From Aquabacterium humicola (lineage in GTDB: Bacteria > Pseudomonadota > Gammaproteobacteria > Burkholderiales > Burkholderiaceae_C), in the NCBI RefSeq assembly GCF_030167915.1, contig NZ_JARGNB010000001.1, positions 2,046,001 through 2,110,000 on the forward strand: a stretch of DNA of 64,000 bases, written 5' to 3'. The translations under genes and the position numbers were made by a program. The notes below the pieces were generated by a model. The model searched no databases, was not told where the DNA came from, and worked only from the letters and a program-made list of their open reading frames with translations. Shown piece after piece: positions 31,854 through 42,379 of this stretch. Positions within the stretch are counted from its first letter, which is position 1; each line of letters opens with the position of its first letter.

Positions 31854-32414
31854 ATGGTGGCAGGACGATCGGCCGCGCTCGGCGCGTGGCTGGGATGGGC
31901 GCGCGAGGCGCCCGAGAACGGCGCCCATGCGCTCGAAGCGCGTCCGGTCGCCGCGAGCGACGAGGCCTTCCTGCGCGCGCTCTATGCCGACACCCGCGAA
32001 CCGGCGATGCGCGCCACCGGCTGGCCGGCCTCGCGCTGCCGCAACTTCCTCGACCAGCAGTTCGACGAGCTGCAGCGCCAGCACAGGCGGCGTCATGCCG
32101 ACGCACTGTGCCTGCTGCTGCTGGTGCAGGGCTCGCCGATCGGCCGGCTGAGCTGGCAGGCCGCGCCGCGGCAGGCGACGCTGATCGAGCTGTCGCTCGT
32201 GCGCCCCTGGCGCGGCTGCGGCGTCGGCAGCCAGGTGATGCGCGGGCTGACCGCCGACGCCGACCGCCGGGGCCAGGCCATCGACCTGCACGTCGAGCCC
32301 GACAGCCCCGCCTGCAGCTGGGTGCAGCGCTTCGGCTTCGAGGCCGCGCTGCCGCAGCCGTCGCTGCACCTGCACCTGCGGCGGCCGCCGATGGCCGCGT
32401 CATTGAACGCCTAG
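31854..32414 (+). CDS. GNAT family N-acetyltransferase
   Basis: 186 residues. The core runs from ALEARPVAASDEAFLRALY through IELSLVRPWRGCGVGSQVMRGL (acetyl-CoA loop, with GCGVG) to PACSWVQRFGFEA (closing motif). The first 25 residues are an Ala/Gly-rich extension outside the domain. Some betaproteobacterial homologues lie near tail-fibre or secretion genes, but none are here. The gene is flanked by a glutamine amidotransferase and, convergently, kup. Acceptor unknown. Confidence 0.8.
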   Translation: MVAGRSAALGAWLGWAREAPENGAHALEARPVAASDEAFLRALYADTREPAMRATGWPASRCRNFLDQQFDELQRQHRRRHADALCLLLLVQGSPIGRLSWQAAPRQATLIELSLVRPWRGCGVGSQVMRGLTADADRRGQAIDLHVEPDSPACSWVQRFGFEAALPQPSLHLHLRRPPMAASLNA

Positions 32415-32420
32415 CCGGCG

Positions 32421-34304
32421 CTAGATCTCGACCTTCGCGCCGAGCTCGACGATGCGGTTGGACGGCAGGTTCAGGAAATCCGCCGCCGCCGCCGCGTTGC
32501 GGTGCATGCTGGCGAAGAGCTTCTCGCGCCACATCGCCATGCCGCGCCCGAAGGTCGGTATCACGATGTCGCGGCTCAGGAAATAGCTGGTGTCCATCTC
32601 CGGCAGCGGGATGCCGCGGTCGGCCAGCAGCTGCAGCGCCTCGGGCACGTCGGGATCGTTCTTGAACCCGAAGTGCAGCACCACCATCCAGCAGTCGTGG
32701 CCGAGCGACTCCATCTGGATGCGCTTGTCGAAGCCGATCCACGGCACCTCGTGGTGCTTCACCGAGACGAACAGGTTGTGCTCGTGCAGCACCTTGTTGT
32801 GCTTCAGGTTGTGCATCAGCGCGTTCGGCGTCAGGCCGGGCTCGGCCGACAGGAACACCGCGGTGCCCGCGACGCGCGTCGGCGGGCTGATGAACACCGC
32901 GTCGAGGAAACCCTGCAGCTCGATCGAGTCGTCGTGCAGGCGCTCGGCGAGCTGCTTGCGGCCCTGCGCCCAGGTGGCCATCAGCGTGAACATGCCGATG
33001 CCGATCAGGATCGGGAACCAGCCGCCGGTGAACAGCTTCAGCATGTTCGACGCGAAGAAGGCGACGTCGATGACGAAGAAGAAACCGGTGGCCGCCAGGC
33101 ACAGCGCGAGCGGGTACTTCCAGCCGTAGCGGATGACGAAGAAGGTCATCACCGTGGTGATCGTCATGTCCAGCGTCACCGCGATGCCGTAGGCGGTGGC
33201 CAGGTTCGACGAGGTGCGGAACAACACCACCGCCAGCACGATGAAGACGAACAGGCCCCAGTTCACGAAGGGCACGTAGATCTGGCCGGTATCGCGCACG
33301 GAGGTGTGCAGGATGCGCATGCGCGGCAGGATGCCGAGCTGGATGGCCTGCTTGGTCACCGAGAAGGCCGCGGTGATCAGCGCCTGCGAGGCGATCACCG
33401 TCGCCGCGGTGGCCAGGAACACCAGCGGCAGCTGGGCCCACCCCGGCGCCATCAGGTAGAACGGGTTCGTGATCGCCTCGGGCCGCTGCAGCAGCATTGC
33501 GCCCTGGCCGAAGTAGTTGACCACCAGCGCCGGCATCACGATCGCGTACCACGCGATGCGGATCGGCTTGCGGCCGAAGTGGCCCATGTCGGCGTAGAGC
33601 GCTTCGCCGCCGGTCACGCACAGCACGACCGCGCCGAGGCCGATGAAGGCCACCAGCGGGTGGTGCACGAAGAAGCCGATCGCGTAGCCGGGGTTCAGCG
33701 CCACCAGCACGCCGGGGTTGGCCAGGATGTGCGGCAGGCCGAGCAAGGTCAGCGCGACGAACCACACCAGCGTGATCGGCCCGAAGGCGCGGCCGATGCC
33801 GCCGGTGCCGAAGCGCTGCACCGCGAACAGCGCGGTCAGCACGACCAGCGTCAGCGGGATCACGACGTCGTGCAGCTGCGGCGCCGCGACGCCCAGGCCC
33901 TCGACCGCCGACAGCACCGAGATCGCCGGCGTGATGACGCCGTCGCCGTAGAAGATCGCGGTGCCGAACAGGCCCACCGTCATCAGCGTGCGGCGCAACG
34001 CCGGCTTCTCCCGCACCGCGGTGGTGGCCAGCGCCAGCATCGCGATCAGCCCGCCTTCGCCGTTGTTGTCGGCACGCAGGATCAGCAGCACGTACTTGAT
34101 CGAGACGATGATGGTCATCGTCCAGAAGATCAGCGACAGCACGCCGAGGATGTTGTCCGGGGTCGTCTCGACGTGCCCGCCGTGGAAGACCTCCTTCAAT
34201 GCATACAGCGGGCTGGTGCCGATGTCGCCATAGACGACGCCGAGGGCGCCGAGAGTGAGCGCGGCCACCTGGGCCGGGCTCTTGGGGGCATTCGCCGTAC
34301 TCAC
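32421..34304 (-). CDS. kup: Low-affinity potassium transporter Kup
   Basis: 627 residues: about 12 membrane helices in the first 450 residues and a cytoplasmic C-terminal domain. The N-terminal motif [21 protein letters not shown] is diagnostic of the KUP/HAK family, and [18 protein letters not shown] and [13 protein letters not shown] follow in order. It imports K+ with protons and works independently of Trk and Kdp. It ends 7 bp from the convergent GNAT gene. gshA starts upstream on the same strand with a 148-bp gap. Confidence 0.97.
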   Translation of the reverse strand: MSTANAPKSPAQVAALTLGALGVVYGDIGTSPLYALKEVFHGGHVETTPDNILGVLSLIFWTMTIIVSIKYVLLILRADNNGEGGLIAMLALATTAVREKPALRRTLMTVGLFGTAIFYGDGVITPAISVLSAVEGLGVAAPQLHDVVIPLTLVVLTALFAVQRFGTGGIGRAFGPITLVWFVALTLLGLPHILANPGVLVALNPGYAIGFFVHHPLVAFIGLGAVVLCVTGGEALYADMGHFGRKPIRIAWYAIVMPALVVNYFGQGAMLLQRPEAITNPFYLMAPGWAQLPLVFLATAATVIASQALITAAFSVTKQAIQLGILPRMRILHTSVRDTGQIYVPFVNWGLFVFIVLAVVLFRTSSNLATAYGIAVTLDMTITTVMTFFVIRYGWKYPLALCLAATGFFFVIDVAFFASNMLKLFTGGWFPILIGIGMFTLMATWAQGRKQLAERLHDDSIELQGFLDAVFISPPTRVAGTAVFLSAEPGLTPNALMHNLKHNKVLHEHNLFVSVKHHEVPWIGFDKRIQMESLGHDCWMVVLHFGFKNDPDVPEALQLLADRGIPLPEMDTSYFLSRDIVIPTFGRGMAMWREKLFASMHRNAAAAADFLNLPSNRIVELGAKVEI

Positions 34305-34452
34305 TGCGGAGGATCGCCGGCCGTCATCGAGCGGTCAGCGGGAGCCGAAAGGACCGCGATCCTACGCCTGTTGCACCGCAGCATGCCAGCGCCCGAACTG
34401 GCGGGGGCCGGTGCGCGTGGCCGCGGCGCGACGCCGCCGCCGCCGGCCCGCG

Positions 34453-35742
34453 CTACTCGTAGACCTCGGCTTCGGGGTCGGTCGCCTCGAGCTCGTAGCT
34501 CGCCGCCAGCATCGCCAGCCGGCCGATGACGCCGTACATGTAGAACCGGTTCGGCGCGCTGGCGCCCGGGCGCTCGCCGGGCCGCGGCAGGTGATGCCCT
34601 TCGGCAAAGGCCAGCGGCACGAAGCTGGCCCCCGGCGCGTTGAGGTTCTCGTCGACGCCGCGCTCGGCATGCACCCGGTAGAACCCGCCGACGACGTAGC
34701 GGTCGATCATGTAGACCACCGGCTCGGCCACCGCGTCGTTGATGCGCTCGTAGGTCGGCACGCCTTCCTGGATGATCACGTCGCTCAGCACCGGGCCGCC
34801 GGCGGCCGCCTTCTGGCGCACGCGCTGGCACACCGCGTCGAGCTCCTTCGCGTCGCGCACGGTGCAGATGCCCAGCTCGCTCGGCCCGTTGTCGGCCTTG
34901 ATGACGACGAAGGGCTTCTCGTTGATGCCGTATTCCTTGTACTTGCGGCGCACCTTGCCGAGCAGCGCGTCGGCATGGGTCTTCATGCAGTCGAGCCCCG
35001 CGTCGTCGACGACGTCGACCTCGCCGCAGTGGGCGAACATCGGGTGGATCAGCCAGGGGTCCATGCCCAGCAGCTTGGCGTACTTCTTGGCCACGTCCTC
35101 GTAGCTCTGGAAGTGGCGGCTCTTGCGGCGGTGGCCCCAGCCGGCATGCAGCGGCGGCAGCAGGTACTGCTCGTGCAGGCCTTCCAGCACCTTGGGCGTG
35201 CCCTCGGAGAGGTCGTTGTTCAGCAGGATGGTGCAGGGGTCGAAGTTCTTCAGCCCCAGGCGGCGCTGCGAACGCTCCAGCGGCTCGACGACCAGCTCGC
35301 TGCCGTCGGGCAGGCGCAGCGTCTTCGGCGTCTTCAGCTCCGGGTCCAGCGAGCCCAGGCGCACGTTCAGGCCGGCCTGCGTGAATACGCGCACCAGGCG
35401 CTGCAGGTTGGTCAGGTAGAAGGTGCTGCGGGTGTTGTTCTCGGGCACCAGCAGCAGGTTCTTCGCCTCGGGGCAGATCTTCTCGATCGCCGCCATCGCC
35501 GCCTGCACCGCCAGCGGCAGCATCTCCGGCGTCAGGCTGCCGAAGCCGCCCGGGTAGAGGTTGGTATCCACCGGCGCCAGCTTGAAGCCGGCGTTGCGCA
35601 GGTCGACCGCGCTGTAGAACGGCGGCGTGTGCTCCATCCATTCCAGGCGGAACCAGCGCTCGATCGCCGGCATCGAGTCGAGGATGCGGGCTTCCAGCTC
35701 GTTGATCGGGCCGGTGAGCGCGGTGATGAGGTGGGGGACCAT
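34453..35742 (-). CDS. gshA: Glutamate-cysteine ligase (proteobacterial type)
   Basis: 429 residues of the glutamate-cysteine ligase group typical of beta- and acidophilic proteobacteria (not the E. coli GshA type). Visible segments are APVDTNLYPGGFGSL, LLVPENNTRSTFYLTNL, CTILLNNDLSEGTP and KPFVVIKADNGPSELGICT, the last resembling an ATP-grasp-like core. It makes gamma-glutamylcysteine, the substrate of GshB (gene at 28.7-29.7 kb). The start at 35742 is chosen because family homology begins with MVPHLITALTGPINELEAR. It is separated from amtB upstream by a terminator. Confidence 0.93.
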   Translation of the reverse strand: MVPHLITALTGPINELEARILDSMPAIERWFRLEWMEHTPPFYSAVDLRNAGFKLAPVDTNLYPGGFGSLTPEMLPLAVQAAMAAIEKICPEAKNLLLVPENNTRSTFYLTNLQRLVRVFTQAGLNVRLGSLDPELKTPKTLRLPDGSELVVEPLERSQRRLGLKNFDPCTILLNNDLSEGTPKVLEGLHEQYLLPPLHAGWGHRRKSRHFQSYEDVAKKYAKLLGMDPWLIHPMFAHCGEVDVVDDAGLDCMKTHADALLGKVRRKYKEYGINEKPFVVIKADNGPSELGICTVRDAKELDAVCQRVRQKAAAGGPVLSDVIIQEGVPTYERINDAVAEPVVYMIDRYVVGGFYRVHAERGVDENLNAPGASFVPLAFAEGHHLPRPGERPGASAPNRFYMYGVIGRLAMLAASYELEATDPEAEVYE

Positions 35743-35871
35743 GGGGCAGGCCTGCGGCGGGCGTAACGGTGAAGATTGTAGGAAGGTGGCGCCGCCGGAG
35801 GAAAAGGCAAGAACAGAGGCTGGGTCGAACGGCAAGCGTCGCGCCCGTACCCGATCCAGCGGTCCGCCAAG

Positions 35872-35897
35872 AAAAAAGGGCTGCCCGCGGGCAGCCC
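35872..35897 (-). terminator. Intrinsic terminator after amtB
   Basis: A perfect 20-base palindrome (10-bp potential stem, GGGCTGCCCG) lies 22 bp past the amtB stop codon on the minus strand and is followed directly by six T. This is a textbook Rho-independent terminator. It isolates gshA from the nitrogen operon. Confidence 0.9.
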
Positions 35898-35918
35898 TTC
35901 GTGCGTCGACGACGCGGC

Positions 35919-37445
35919 TTACTTGCTGTAGGCCGTCTCGCCGTGGCTCGAGATGTCGAGGCCTTCGCGCTCCTCTTCCTCGGTGACGCGCAGGCCGATC
36001 ACCAGGTCGACGATCTTGTAAGAGACCGCCGCGACGATGCCGGACCAGACCACCGTCAGCAGCACGGCCTTCAGCTGGATCCACACCTGGGCACCGATCG
36101 GGTTCGAGCCGACGGTGGCGGTGACCCAGTCGGTCACCAGGCCGGGGCCGCCGAGGTCCTGCGTGTTGAACACGCCGGTCAGCAGCGCGCCGACGATGCC
36201 GCCGACGCCGTGCACGCCGAACACGTCGAGCGAGTCGTCCGCGCCGAGCAGCTTCTTCAGGCCGTTGACACCCCACAGGCAGGCGAAGCCGGCGATGAGG
36301 CCGATGACGATCGCGCCCATCAGGCCGACGTTGCCGGCGGCCGGCGTGATCGCCACGAGGCCGGCGACGGCACCCGACGCGGCACCCAGCATCGAGGCCT
36401 TGCCGCGCATCAGCGATTCACCCAGGCACCAGGCCAGCACGGCGGCCGAGGTGGCGGTGAAGGTGTTCATGAACGCCAGCACCGCCGAGTTGCCCGCTTC
36501 CAGCGCCGAGCCGGCGTTGAAGCCGAACCAGCCCACCCACAGCATCGCGGCACCGACCATCGTCAGCGGCAGGCTGTGCGGGGCCATCGCCTCGCGGCCG
36601 TAGCCGACGCGCTTGCCGAGCATGAAGGCACCCACCAGGCCGGCGACCGCGGCGTTGATGTGCACCACCGTGCCGCCCGCGAAGTCCAGCGCGCCCCATT
36701 GCCAGATCAGGCCGGCCTTGGCGTTCATCGCGTCGACGACGTCCTTGCTCGCGTAGGCGTCCGGGCCCATCCAGTACCAGACCATGTGGGCGATCGGCGC
36801 GTAGCTGAAGGTGAACCACAGCACCATGAACGCGAGCACCGCCGAGAACTTGATGCGCTCGGCGAAGGCGCCGACGATCAGGCAGCAGGTGATGCCGGCG
36901 AAAGTGGCCTGGAAGGCGGCGAACAGCAGCTCGGGGATGTAGACGCCCTTGCTGAAGGTCGCGCCCATCGCGAAGGTGCCGGTCGCGGGGTCGAAGATGC
37001 CTTTCAGGAACAGCCGGTCGAGGCCGCCGATGAAGGCATTGCCCTCGGTGAACGCCAGGCTGTAGCCGTAGACGGCCCACAGCACGACGATCAGCGAGAA
37101 CGTCACCATCACCTGCATCAGCACCGACAGCATGTTCTTGCTGCGCACCAGGCCGCCGTAGAACAGCGCCAGGCCGGGCACCGTCATCATGATGACCAGC
37201 AGCGTCGACACCAGCATCCAGGCGTTGTCGCCCTTGTTGGCCACCGGCGCGGCCGGGGCCGACGCGGCTTCGGCGGAGGCCGCAACGGCCGGCGCCGATG
37301 CGGCAGCCGCGGCGGGCGCGGCTTCGATGGTCGCCGCCGACGCGGCGGCGACCGGCGCGGACGCCGCGGCGTCCTGGGCCAGCGCGCCGCCGGCAAAGCC
37401 GAGGACCGCGAGGCCCAGGGCCAATGAAGCAAGCAGTTTCTTCAT
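35919..37445 (-). CDS. amtB: Ammonium transporter AmtB
   Basis: 508 residues: a signal peptide (MKKLLASLALGLAVLGFAGGALA), then an unusual Ala/Pro-rich linker to about residue 72, then eleven membrane helices. AWMLVSTLLVIMMTVPGLALFYGGLVR is the first helix region of Amt. The twin-histidine pore residues lie in the HMVWYW and VHGVGGI segments. It conducts ammonium/ammonia and is closed by GlnK. Co-transcription with glnK (36 bp upstream) is the rule. The linker makes it about 80 residues longer than E. coli AmtB. Confidence 0.96.
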   Translation of the reverse strand: MKKLLASLALGLAVLGFAGGALAQDAAASAPVAAASAATIEAAPAAAAASAPAVAASAEAASAPAAPVANKGDNAWMLVSTLLVIMMTVPGLALFYGGLVRSKNMLSVLMQVMVTFSLIVVLWAVYGYSLAFTEGNAFIGGLDRLFLKGIFDPATGTFAMGATFSKGVYIPELLFAAFQATFAGITCCLIVGAFAERIKFSAVLAFMVLWFTFSYAPIAHMVWYWMGPDAYASKDVVDAMNAKAGLIWQWGALDFAGGTVVHINAAVAGLVGAFMLGKRVGYGREAMAPHSLPLTMVGAAMLWVGWFGFNAGSALEAGNSAVLAFMNTFTATSAAVLAWCLGESLMRGKASMLGAASGAVAGLVAITPAAGNVGLMGAIVIGLIAGFACLWGVNGLKKLLGADDSLDVFGVHGVGGIVGALLTGVFNTQDLGGPGLVTDWVTATVGSNPIGAQVWIQLKAVLLTVVWSGIVAAVSYKIVDLVIGLRVTEEEEREGLDISSHGETAYSK

Positions 37446-37481
37446 GGGTTGTCTCGGATGTGGATGTGTTCTAACGCGCGA

Positions 37482-38560
<1,079 letters not shown>

Positions 38561-38602
38561 GTGCAAGGGCTCCGAGGGGCGAGAGGGGGTCCGGCCGGGT
38601 TT

Positions 38603-38618
38603 TGCAGCTTCCATGCCA
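38603..38618 (-). promoter_or_regulatory. Sigma-54 (RpoN) promoter of the porin-glnK-amtB operon
   Basis: On the minus strand TGGCATGGAAGCTGCA matches the -24/-12 consensus TGGCAC-N5-TTGC closely, with exactly 10 bases between the invariant GG and GC. Transcription should start about 12 bp downstream, near 38592, leaving a leader of roughly 30 bases before the porin ATG. Two NtrC-like sites lie at the correct distance upstream. Confidence 0.85.
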
Positions 38619-38680
38619 CGGCCCACCGCCCGCAGAACCGCCCCAACGCGGGGAACATGACCCGATTTGCGGCGCCGGCG

Positions 38681-38697
38681 TGCACCGTGATGGCGCA
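38681..38697. promoter_or_regulatory. NtrC-like enhancer site 1
   Basis: TGCACC-N5-GGCGCA differs by one base from the NtrC dyad TGCACC-N5-GGTGCA. Its centre is about 97 bp upstream of the predicted sigma-54 start, within the normal enhancer range. A second site lies 28 bp further upstream. Confidence 0.75.
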
Positions 38698-38708
38698 ATG
38701 CCTGGAAT

Positions 38709-38725
38709 GGCACCGAACCGGTGCA
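38709..38725. promoter_or_regulatory. NtrC-like enhancer site 2
   Basis: GGCACC-N5-GGTGCA differs by one base from the NtrC dyad. The centre-to-centre distance to site 1 is 28 bp, compatible with cooperative binding of NtrC dimers. It lies about 125 bp upstream of the predicted start of the porin-glnK-amtB transcript. Confidence 0.75.
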
Positions 38726-38844
38726 GTCGCTGCGGCTCGTACCGACGGCGGATGAACTGGGGAGTCGCGGCCCGCGGCCCGGTCCGCGACCGCCACAATG
38801 CTGTGTATATCCACAGCCCGCAGGGCGAGGGAAGGGAGCGGACG

Positions 38845-40371
38845 ATGACGCTGGCCGTGATCGGCAGCCGTGCGCTGGACGGGCTGCAGGCGCCCGAGGT
38901 CCAGGTCGAGGTGCACCTGGCCAACGGGCTGCCGAGCTTCACGCTGGTCGGCCTGGCGGACACCGAGGTCAAGGAAGCGCGGGAACGCGTGCGCGCGGCG
39001 CTGGTGAATTCCGGCTTCGCCTTTCCGCACAACAAGCGCATCACTGTCAACCTGGCGCCGGCCGACCTGCCGAAGGAGTCCGGCCGCTTCGACCTGCCCA
39101 TCGCGCTCGGCATCCTGGCCGCCGACGGCCAGCTCGATGCCGCAAAGCTGGCGCGCTGCGAGTTCGCCGGCGAGTTGTCGCTGGCCGGCGAATTGCGCCC
39201 GGTGCGGGGCGCGCTCGCGCTGGCGCTGGGCGCCGGGCGGTCGGGTCGCGACCGGCCGCTGGTGCTGCCGGCCGCCAGCGCCCGCGAGGCCGCCCGCGTG
39301 ACCGATGCGCAGGTGCATGGCGCCGCGCACCTGCTGGACGTCGTGCGCGCGATGCAGCCCGGCGACGCCGCCGAGCCGCTGCCGCGCGCCGTCGCGCCGG
39401 AGGCGGTGGCCGCGGCGAGCGCGCCCGACCTCGCCGACGTGCGCGGCCAGGCGGCGCCGAAACGCGCGCTGGAGATCGCCGCGGCCGGCGCGCACAGCCT
39501 GCTGATGGTCGGCCCGCCGGGCACCGGCAAGTCGATGCTCGCGCAGCGCCTGCCCGGCCTGCTGCCGCCGATGGACGAGGCCGAGGCGCTGGCCAGCGCC
39601 GCGCTGCAGGGCCTGGCGCCGGGCGGCTTCGACGCGCAGCGCTGGCGCCAGCGGCCGGTGCGCGCGCCGCACCACTCGGCCAGTGCCGCGGCACTGGTGG
39701 GCGGCGGCGTGCCGCCGCGGCCGGGCGAGATCTCGCTCGCGCACGGCGGCGTGCTGTTCCTCGACGAGCTGCCCGAGTTCCCGCGCCGCGCGCTCGAGGC
39801 ACTGCGCGAGCCGCTGGAAACCGGTCAGATCACGATTTCGCGCGCGGCGCGCCAGGCCAGCTTCCCGGCGGCCTTCCAGCTGATCGCGGCGATGAATCCC
39901 TGCCCCTGCGGCTGGCTCGGCGCGCCGGCGGCCTCGGGCCGCAGCTGCCGCTGTTCACCCGAGCAGATTGCGCGTTATCAGGGCCGGCTCTCGGGGCCGC
40001 TGCTCGACCGCATCGACCTGCAGGTCGAGGTCACGCTGGTGCCGGCCGCGGACATGCTCGCGCAGCCGGCCGGCGAACCGAGCGCCGCGGTGGCCGAACG
40101 TGTCGCCCGCGCGCGCGAGCGCCAGCGCACGCGCCAGGGCGCGGCCAACGCCGCGCTCGCCGCCGCACAGCTCGACGAGCACTGCCGGCTCGATGCCGCA
40201 TCGGCGCGCTTCCTCGAACAGGCGGCCAAGCGCTTCGGCTGGTCCGGCCGGTCGCTGCATAGGGTGCTGAAGGTCGCGCGCACGATCGCCGACTTGGGGG
40301 GCGCCGAAGCGATCGCCGTGGTGCACCTGGCCGAGGCGCTGCAGTTCCGGCGCGCGCTGCTCAGCGCGTGA
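38845..40371 (+). CDS. YifB family Mg-chelatase-like AAA ATPase
   Basis: 508 residues. An N-terminal ChlI/Lon-protease-like domain (FTLVGLADTEVKEARERVRAA, KRITVNLAPADLPKEG-like) is followed by a Mg-chelatase AAA domain with Walker A GPPGTGKS at 223-230 and Walker B GVLFLDELPEF. A Cys-rich segment MNPCPCGW followed by CRCSP is a family hallmark. YifB proteins are linked to competence and transformation (ComM), where ComM is a branch-migration helicase. The upstream TGTGTATAT could be an extended -10 element. It is divergent from the nitrogen operon. Confidence 0.92.
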   Translation: MTLAVIGSRALDGLQAPEVQVEVHLANGLPSFTLVGLADTEVKEARERVRAALVNSGFAFPHNKRITVNLAPADLPKESGRFDLPIALGILAADGQLDAAKLARCEFAGELSLAGELRPVRGALALALGAGRSGRDRPLVLPAASAREAARVTDAQVHGAAHLLDVVRAMQPGDAAEPLPRAVAPEAVAAASAPDLADVRGQAAPKRALEIAAAGAHSLLMVGPPGTGKSMLAQRLPGLLPPMDEAEALASAALQGLAPGGFDAQRWRQRPVRAPHHSASAAALVGGGVPPRPGEISLAHGGVLFLDELPEFPRRALEALREPLETGQITISRAARQASFPAAFQLIAAMNPCPCGWLGAPAASGRSCRCSPEQIARYQGRLSGPLLDRIDLQVEVTLVPAADMLAQPAGEPSAAVAERVARARERQRTRQGAANAALAAAQLDEHCRLDAASARFLEQAAKRFGWSGRSLHRVLKVARTIADLGGAEAIAVVHLAEALQFRRALLSA

Positions 40372-40383
40372 CCGGCAGCGCGC

Positions 40384-40650
40384 TCAGCCGTCGAGCTTGA
40401 CGTCGGCGACGCGCAGGCCTTCGGTCAGCAGGGCGCGGCGCAGCCATTCGGGGTGTTCGCCGCGGCCGTCCCAGGTCTCGCCGGACACCGGGTGGCGGTA
40501 GCGCGCGCCGCTGCCGGCCGGCGCCGATGGTGGCGGCACGTCGGGCGCCGCCTCGATCTCGTCGACGCTGATCTGCCAGTACTCGATGAGGCCTTCGATG
40601 CGCGCGAGGGCCGCGCGCTGCTCGGGCGAAAGCTGTCGTCGCAGAACCAT
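40384..40650 (-). CDS. H-NS-like nucleoid-associated protein (short)
   Basis: 88 residues. The C-terminal 40 residues (YRHPVSGETWDGRGEHPEWLRRAL) match the DNA-binding domain of H-NS family proteins, which recognise AT-rich minor grooves via a W-x-G-R-G loop. The N-terminal part is a short helix (SPEQRAALARIEGLIEYW) rather than the long coiled coil of full H-NS, so oligomerisation may be reduced. It is convergent with yifB (12 bp). ATG at 40650 is taken as start because upstream sequence in the same frame is Ala/Pro/Arg-rich and unlike H-NS. Confidence 0.72.
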   Translation of the reverse strand: MVLRRQLSPEQRAALARIEGLIEYWQISVDEIEAAPDVPPPSAPAGSGARYRHPVSGETWDGRGEHPEWLRRALLTEGLRVADVKLDG

Positions 40651-40803
40651 GGTGGCCACGGGTGGCGCCGCCGCGCGGAAGGCAGCGGCTCGAAGCGGCG
40701 ATGATAGCCAAGGCCACCCGGCGAGCGGCCGCACCGGCGGCGCGGTGACGCTGGCCCTCGCAACGCCGTGGGCGGGCTCGCGCCGCCCGCCGGCAGGCCC
40801 TGG

Positions 40804-42366
40804 CTAGACCATGAAGCCGAGGTTCTTCTGCGAGAAGTACTTCAGGTTCGGGAAGATGTCGGCCAGCTCCGCGTCGCTCAGGCCGAACCAGCGGCCCAGC
40901 GTCGCCCCGAGCTGGTCGACCGACGTGCTCGGCAGCAGCACGCCGTTGCCGAGCTGGTCGGGGCTCGAATCGAAGTTGTTGTTGTTGGCGTTCTTCGCGC
41001 CGAGCACCGGCAGGCTGCCGTAGACGCGGCCGCCCTTGACCGCGCCGCCGAGCACGACATGGTGCGCACCCCAGCCATGGTCGGTGCCGTCGCCGTTGCT
41101 GGTGAAGCTGCGGCCGAAGTCGCTGGCGGTGAACAGCGTCACCTGCTCGCGCAGCCCCAGCGCGCCCATCGTCGCGTCGAAATAGGCCAGGCCCTGGCCG
41201 AGCCTGGCGAGCAGGTCGGCCTGGTTGCGGTTCTGCGCGTCGTGCGTGTCGAAGCCGCCGAGGCTGACGAAGAAGACCTGGCGGCGTGCGCCCAGCGTCG
41301 AGCGGCCGGCGTCGATCATGCGCGCGACCACCTGCAGCTGCTGCGCGAGGCCGTTGCCGGCGCTGTTGCCGGTCAGCGGGTTCAGGTAACGCAGCAGCGG
41401 ATCGTTCTCGGCGCTGTAGTTGCTGCCGGCCGGCGCCGGCGTGCCGAACGGCGCGCTGTCCGCCGGGCGCAGCGCGTTGCGCAGCGTGGCCTCGGCGGCC
41501 ATCGAGCGCTGCGCGACGCCGGCGAGGTCCGCCTCCAGCACGTGGGCGCTGCGCGGCGTGCCGGCGATGCGCTGCAGCGCCTGGGCCACCGCGGTCGAGC
41601 CGTAGACCTTGCCGTTCGAATCGCTGCCCAGCCGGATCGCGCCGTTGCCGCCGACCTGGTACTGCTGCACCGCGTCGCCGGCCAGCCACACCGCATTGCC
41701 GGCGGCGGACACCGAGGTGAAAACCGGCAGCCCATTCAGCGCCGCCAGGCGGTCGCCCATGCGGCCGCCCCAGCCGCGCGTCGCCCCTTCGGGCGCCAGT
41801 GCCTGCCAGGTGTTCTGCTGGTCGTTGTGCGAATACAGGTTCGCCGGTTTCGGATGGCTGTCGAGGCCCAGCTGCGCCTTGGTGGTCGGCATCACCAGCG
41901 GGCCGATGTTCGAGATCACCGCGAGGCGCCGGTCGGTGTTGAACAGGCCCTGCAGCTGCGTCAGCAGCGGATGCAGTGCCACCGGCCGCGGCAGCGCGAC
42001 CACCGGCGCCAGCGGCAGCACGCCGCCCAGGCGGGCCGGCGTGGCCACGGCCGCGGCGAGGTTCGGCGGCGTGCCCGGCGCCAGCAGCGCGATCGGGTCG
42101 GGGGCCTGGTTGCGCACGGCACTGTAGTTCAGCCAGGACGCGCTGTCGGTCGGCAGGACCGTGTTGTAGGCGTCGTTGCCGCCGAACAGGAACACGCAGA
42201 CCAGCGCCTTGTAGTCGCCGGCGCTCTGCGCCGCGGCGTTGCCGGACACCGCGGCGGCGCTGCCGAGGGCGGCCAGGTTCAGCGCGAGCGGCGCACCGGC
42301 GCCACAGGTGGACAGCGCGGCGCCCCGGGCCAGGAACTGGCGGCGCGAAGCATCGAAGGTCTTCAT
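40804..42366 (-). CDS. DUF1501 (sulfatase-like) Tat-exported protein
   Basis: 520 residues. A Tat signal (SRRQFLARGAAL at residues 8-19) leads to ALVCVFLFGGNDAYNTVLPTD, the start of the DUF1501 domain, which has the alkaline-phosphatase/sulfatase fold. Later signatures are FFVSLGGFDTHDAQNRNQ, TASDFGRSFTSNGDGTDHGWGAHHVVLGG. The pair with a DUF1800 gene, 13 bp upstream on the same strand, is widely conserved in bacteria; function is unknown but periplasmic or surface. Full-length. Confidence 0.9.
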   Translation of the reverse strand: MKTFDASRRQFLARGAALSTCGAGAPLALNLAALGSAAAVSGNAAAQSAGDYKALVCVFLFGGNDAYNTVLPTDSASWLNYSAVRNQAPDPIALLAPGTPPNLAAAVATPARLGGVLPLAPVVALPRPVALHPLLTQLQGLFNTDRRLAVISNIGPLVMPTTKAQLGLDSHPKPANLYSHNDQQNTWQALAPEGATRGWGGRMGDRLAALNGLPVFTSVSAAGNAVWLAGDAVQQYQVGGNGAIRLGSDSNGKVYGSTAVAQALQRIAGTPRSAHVLEADLAGVAQRSMAAEATLRNALRPADSAPFGTPAPAGSNYSAENDPLLRYLNPLTGNSAGNGLAQQLQVVARMIDAGRSTLGARRQVFFVSLGGFDTHDAQNRNQADLLARLGQGLAYFDATMGALGLREQVTLFTASDFGRSFTSNGDGTDHGWGAHHVVLGGAVKGGRVYGSLPVLGAKNANNNNFDSSPDQLGNGVLLPSTSVDQLGATLGRWFGLSDAELADIFPNLKYFSQKNLGFMV

Positions 42367-42379
42367 CGTCGGTCCCCCC

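Noticed and set aside
38807-38815. DnaA-box-like ATATCCACA upstream of yifB
   Set aside because: A single site with one mismatch and no cluster, AT-rich region or dnaA gene nearby; more likely part of the yifB promoter.
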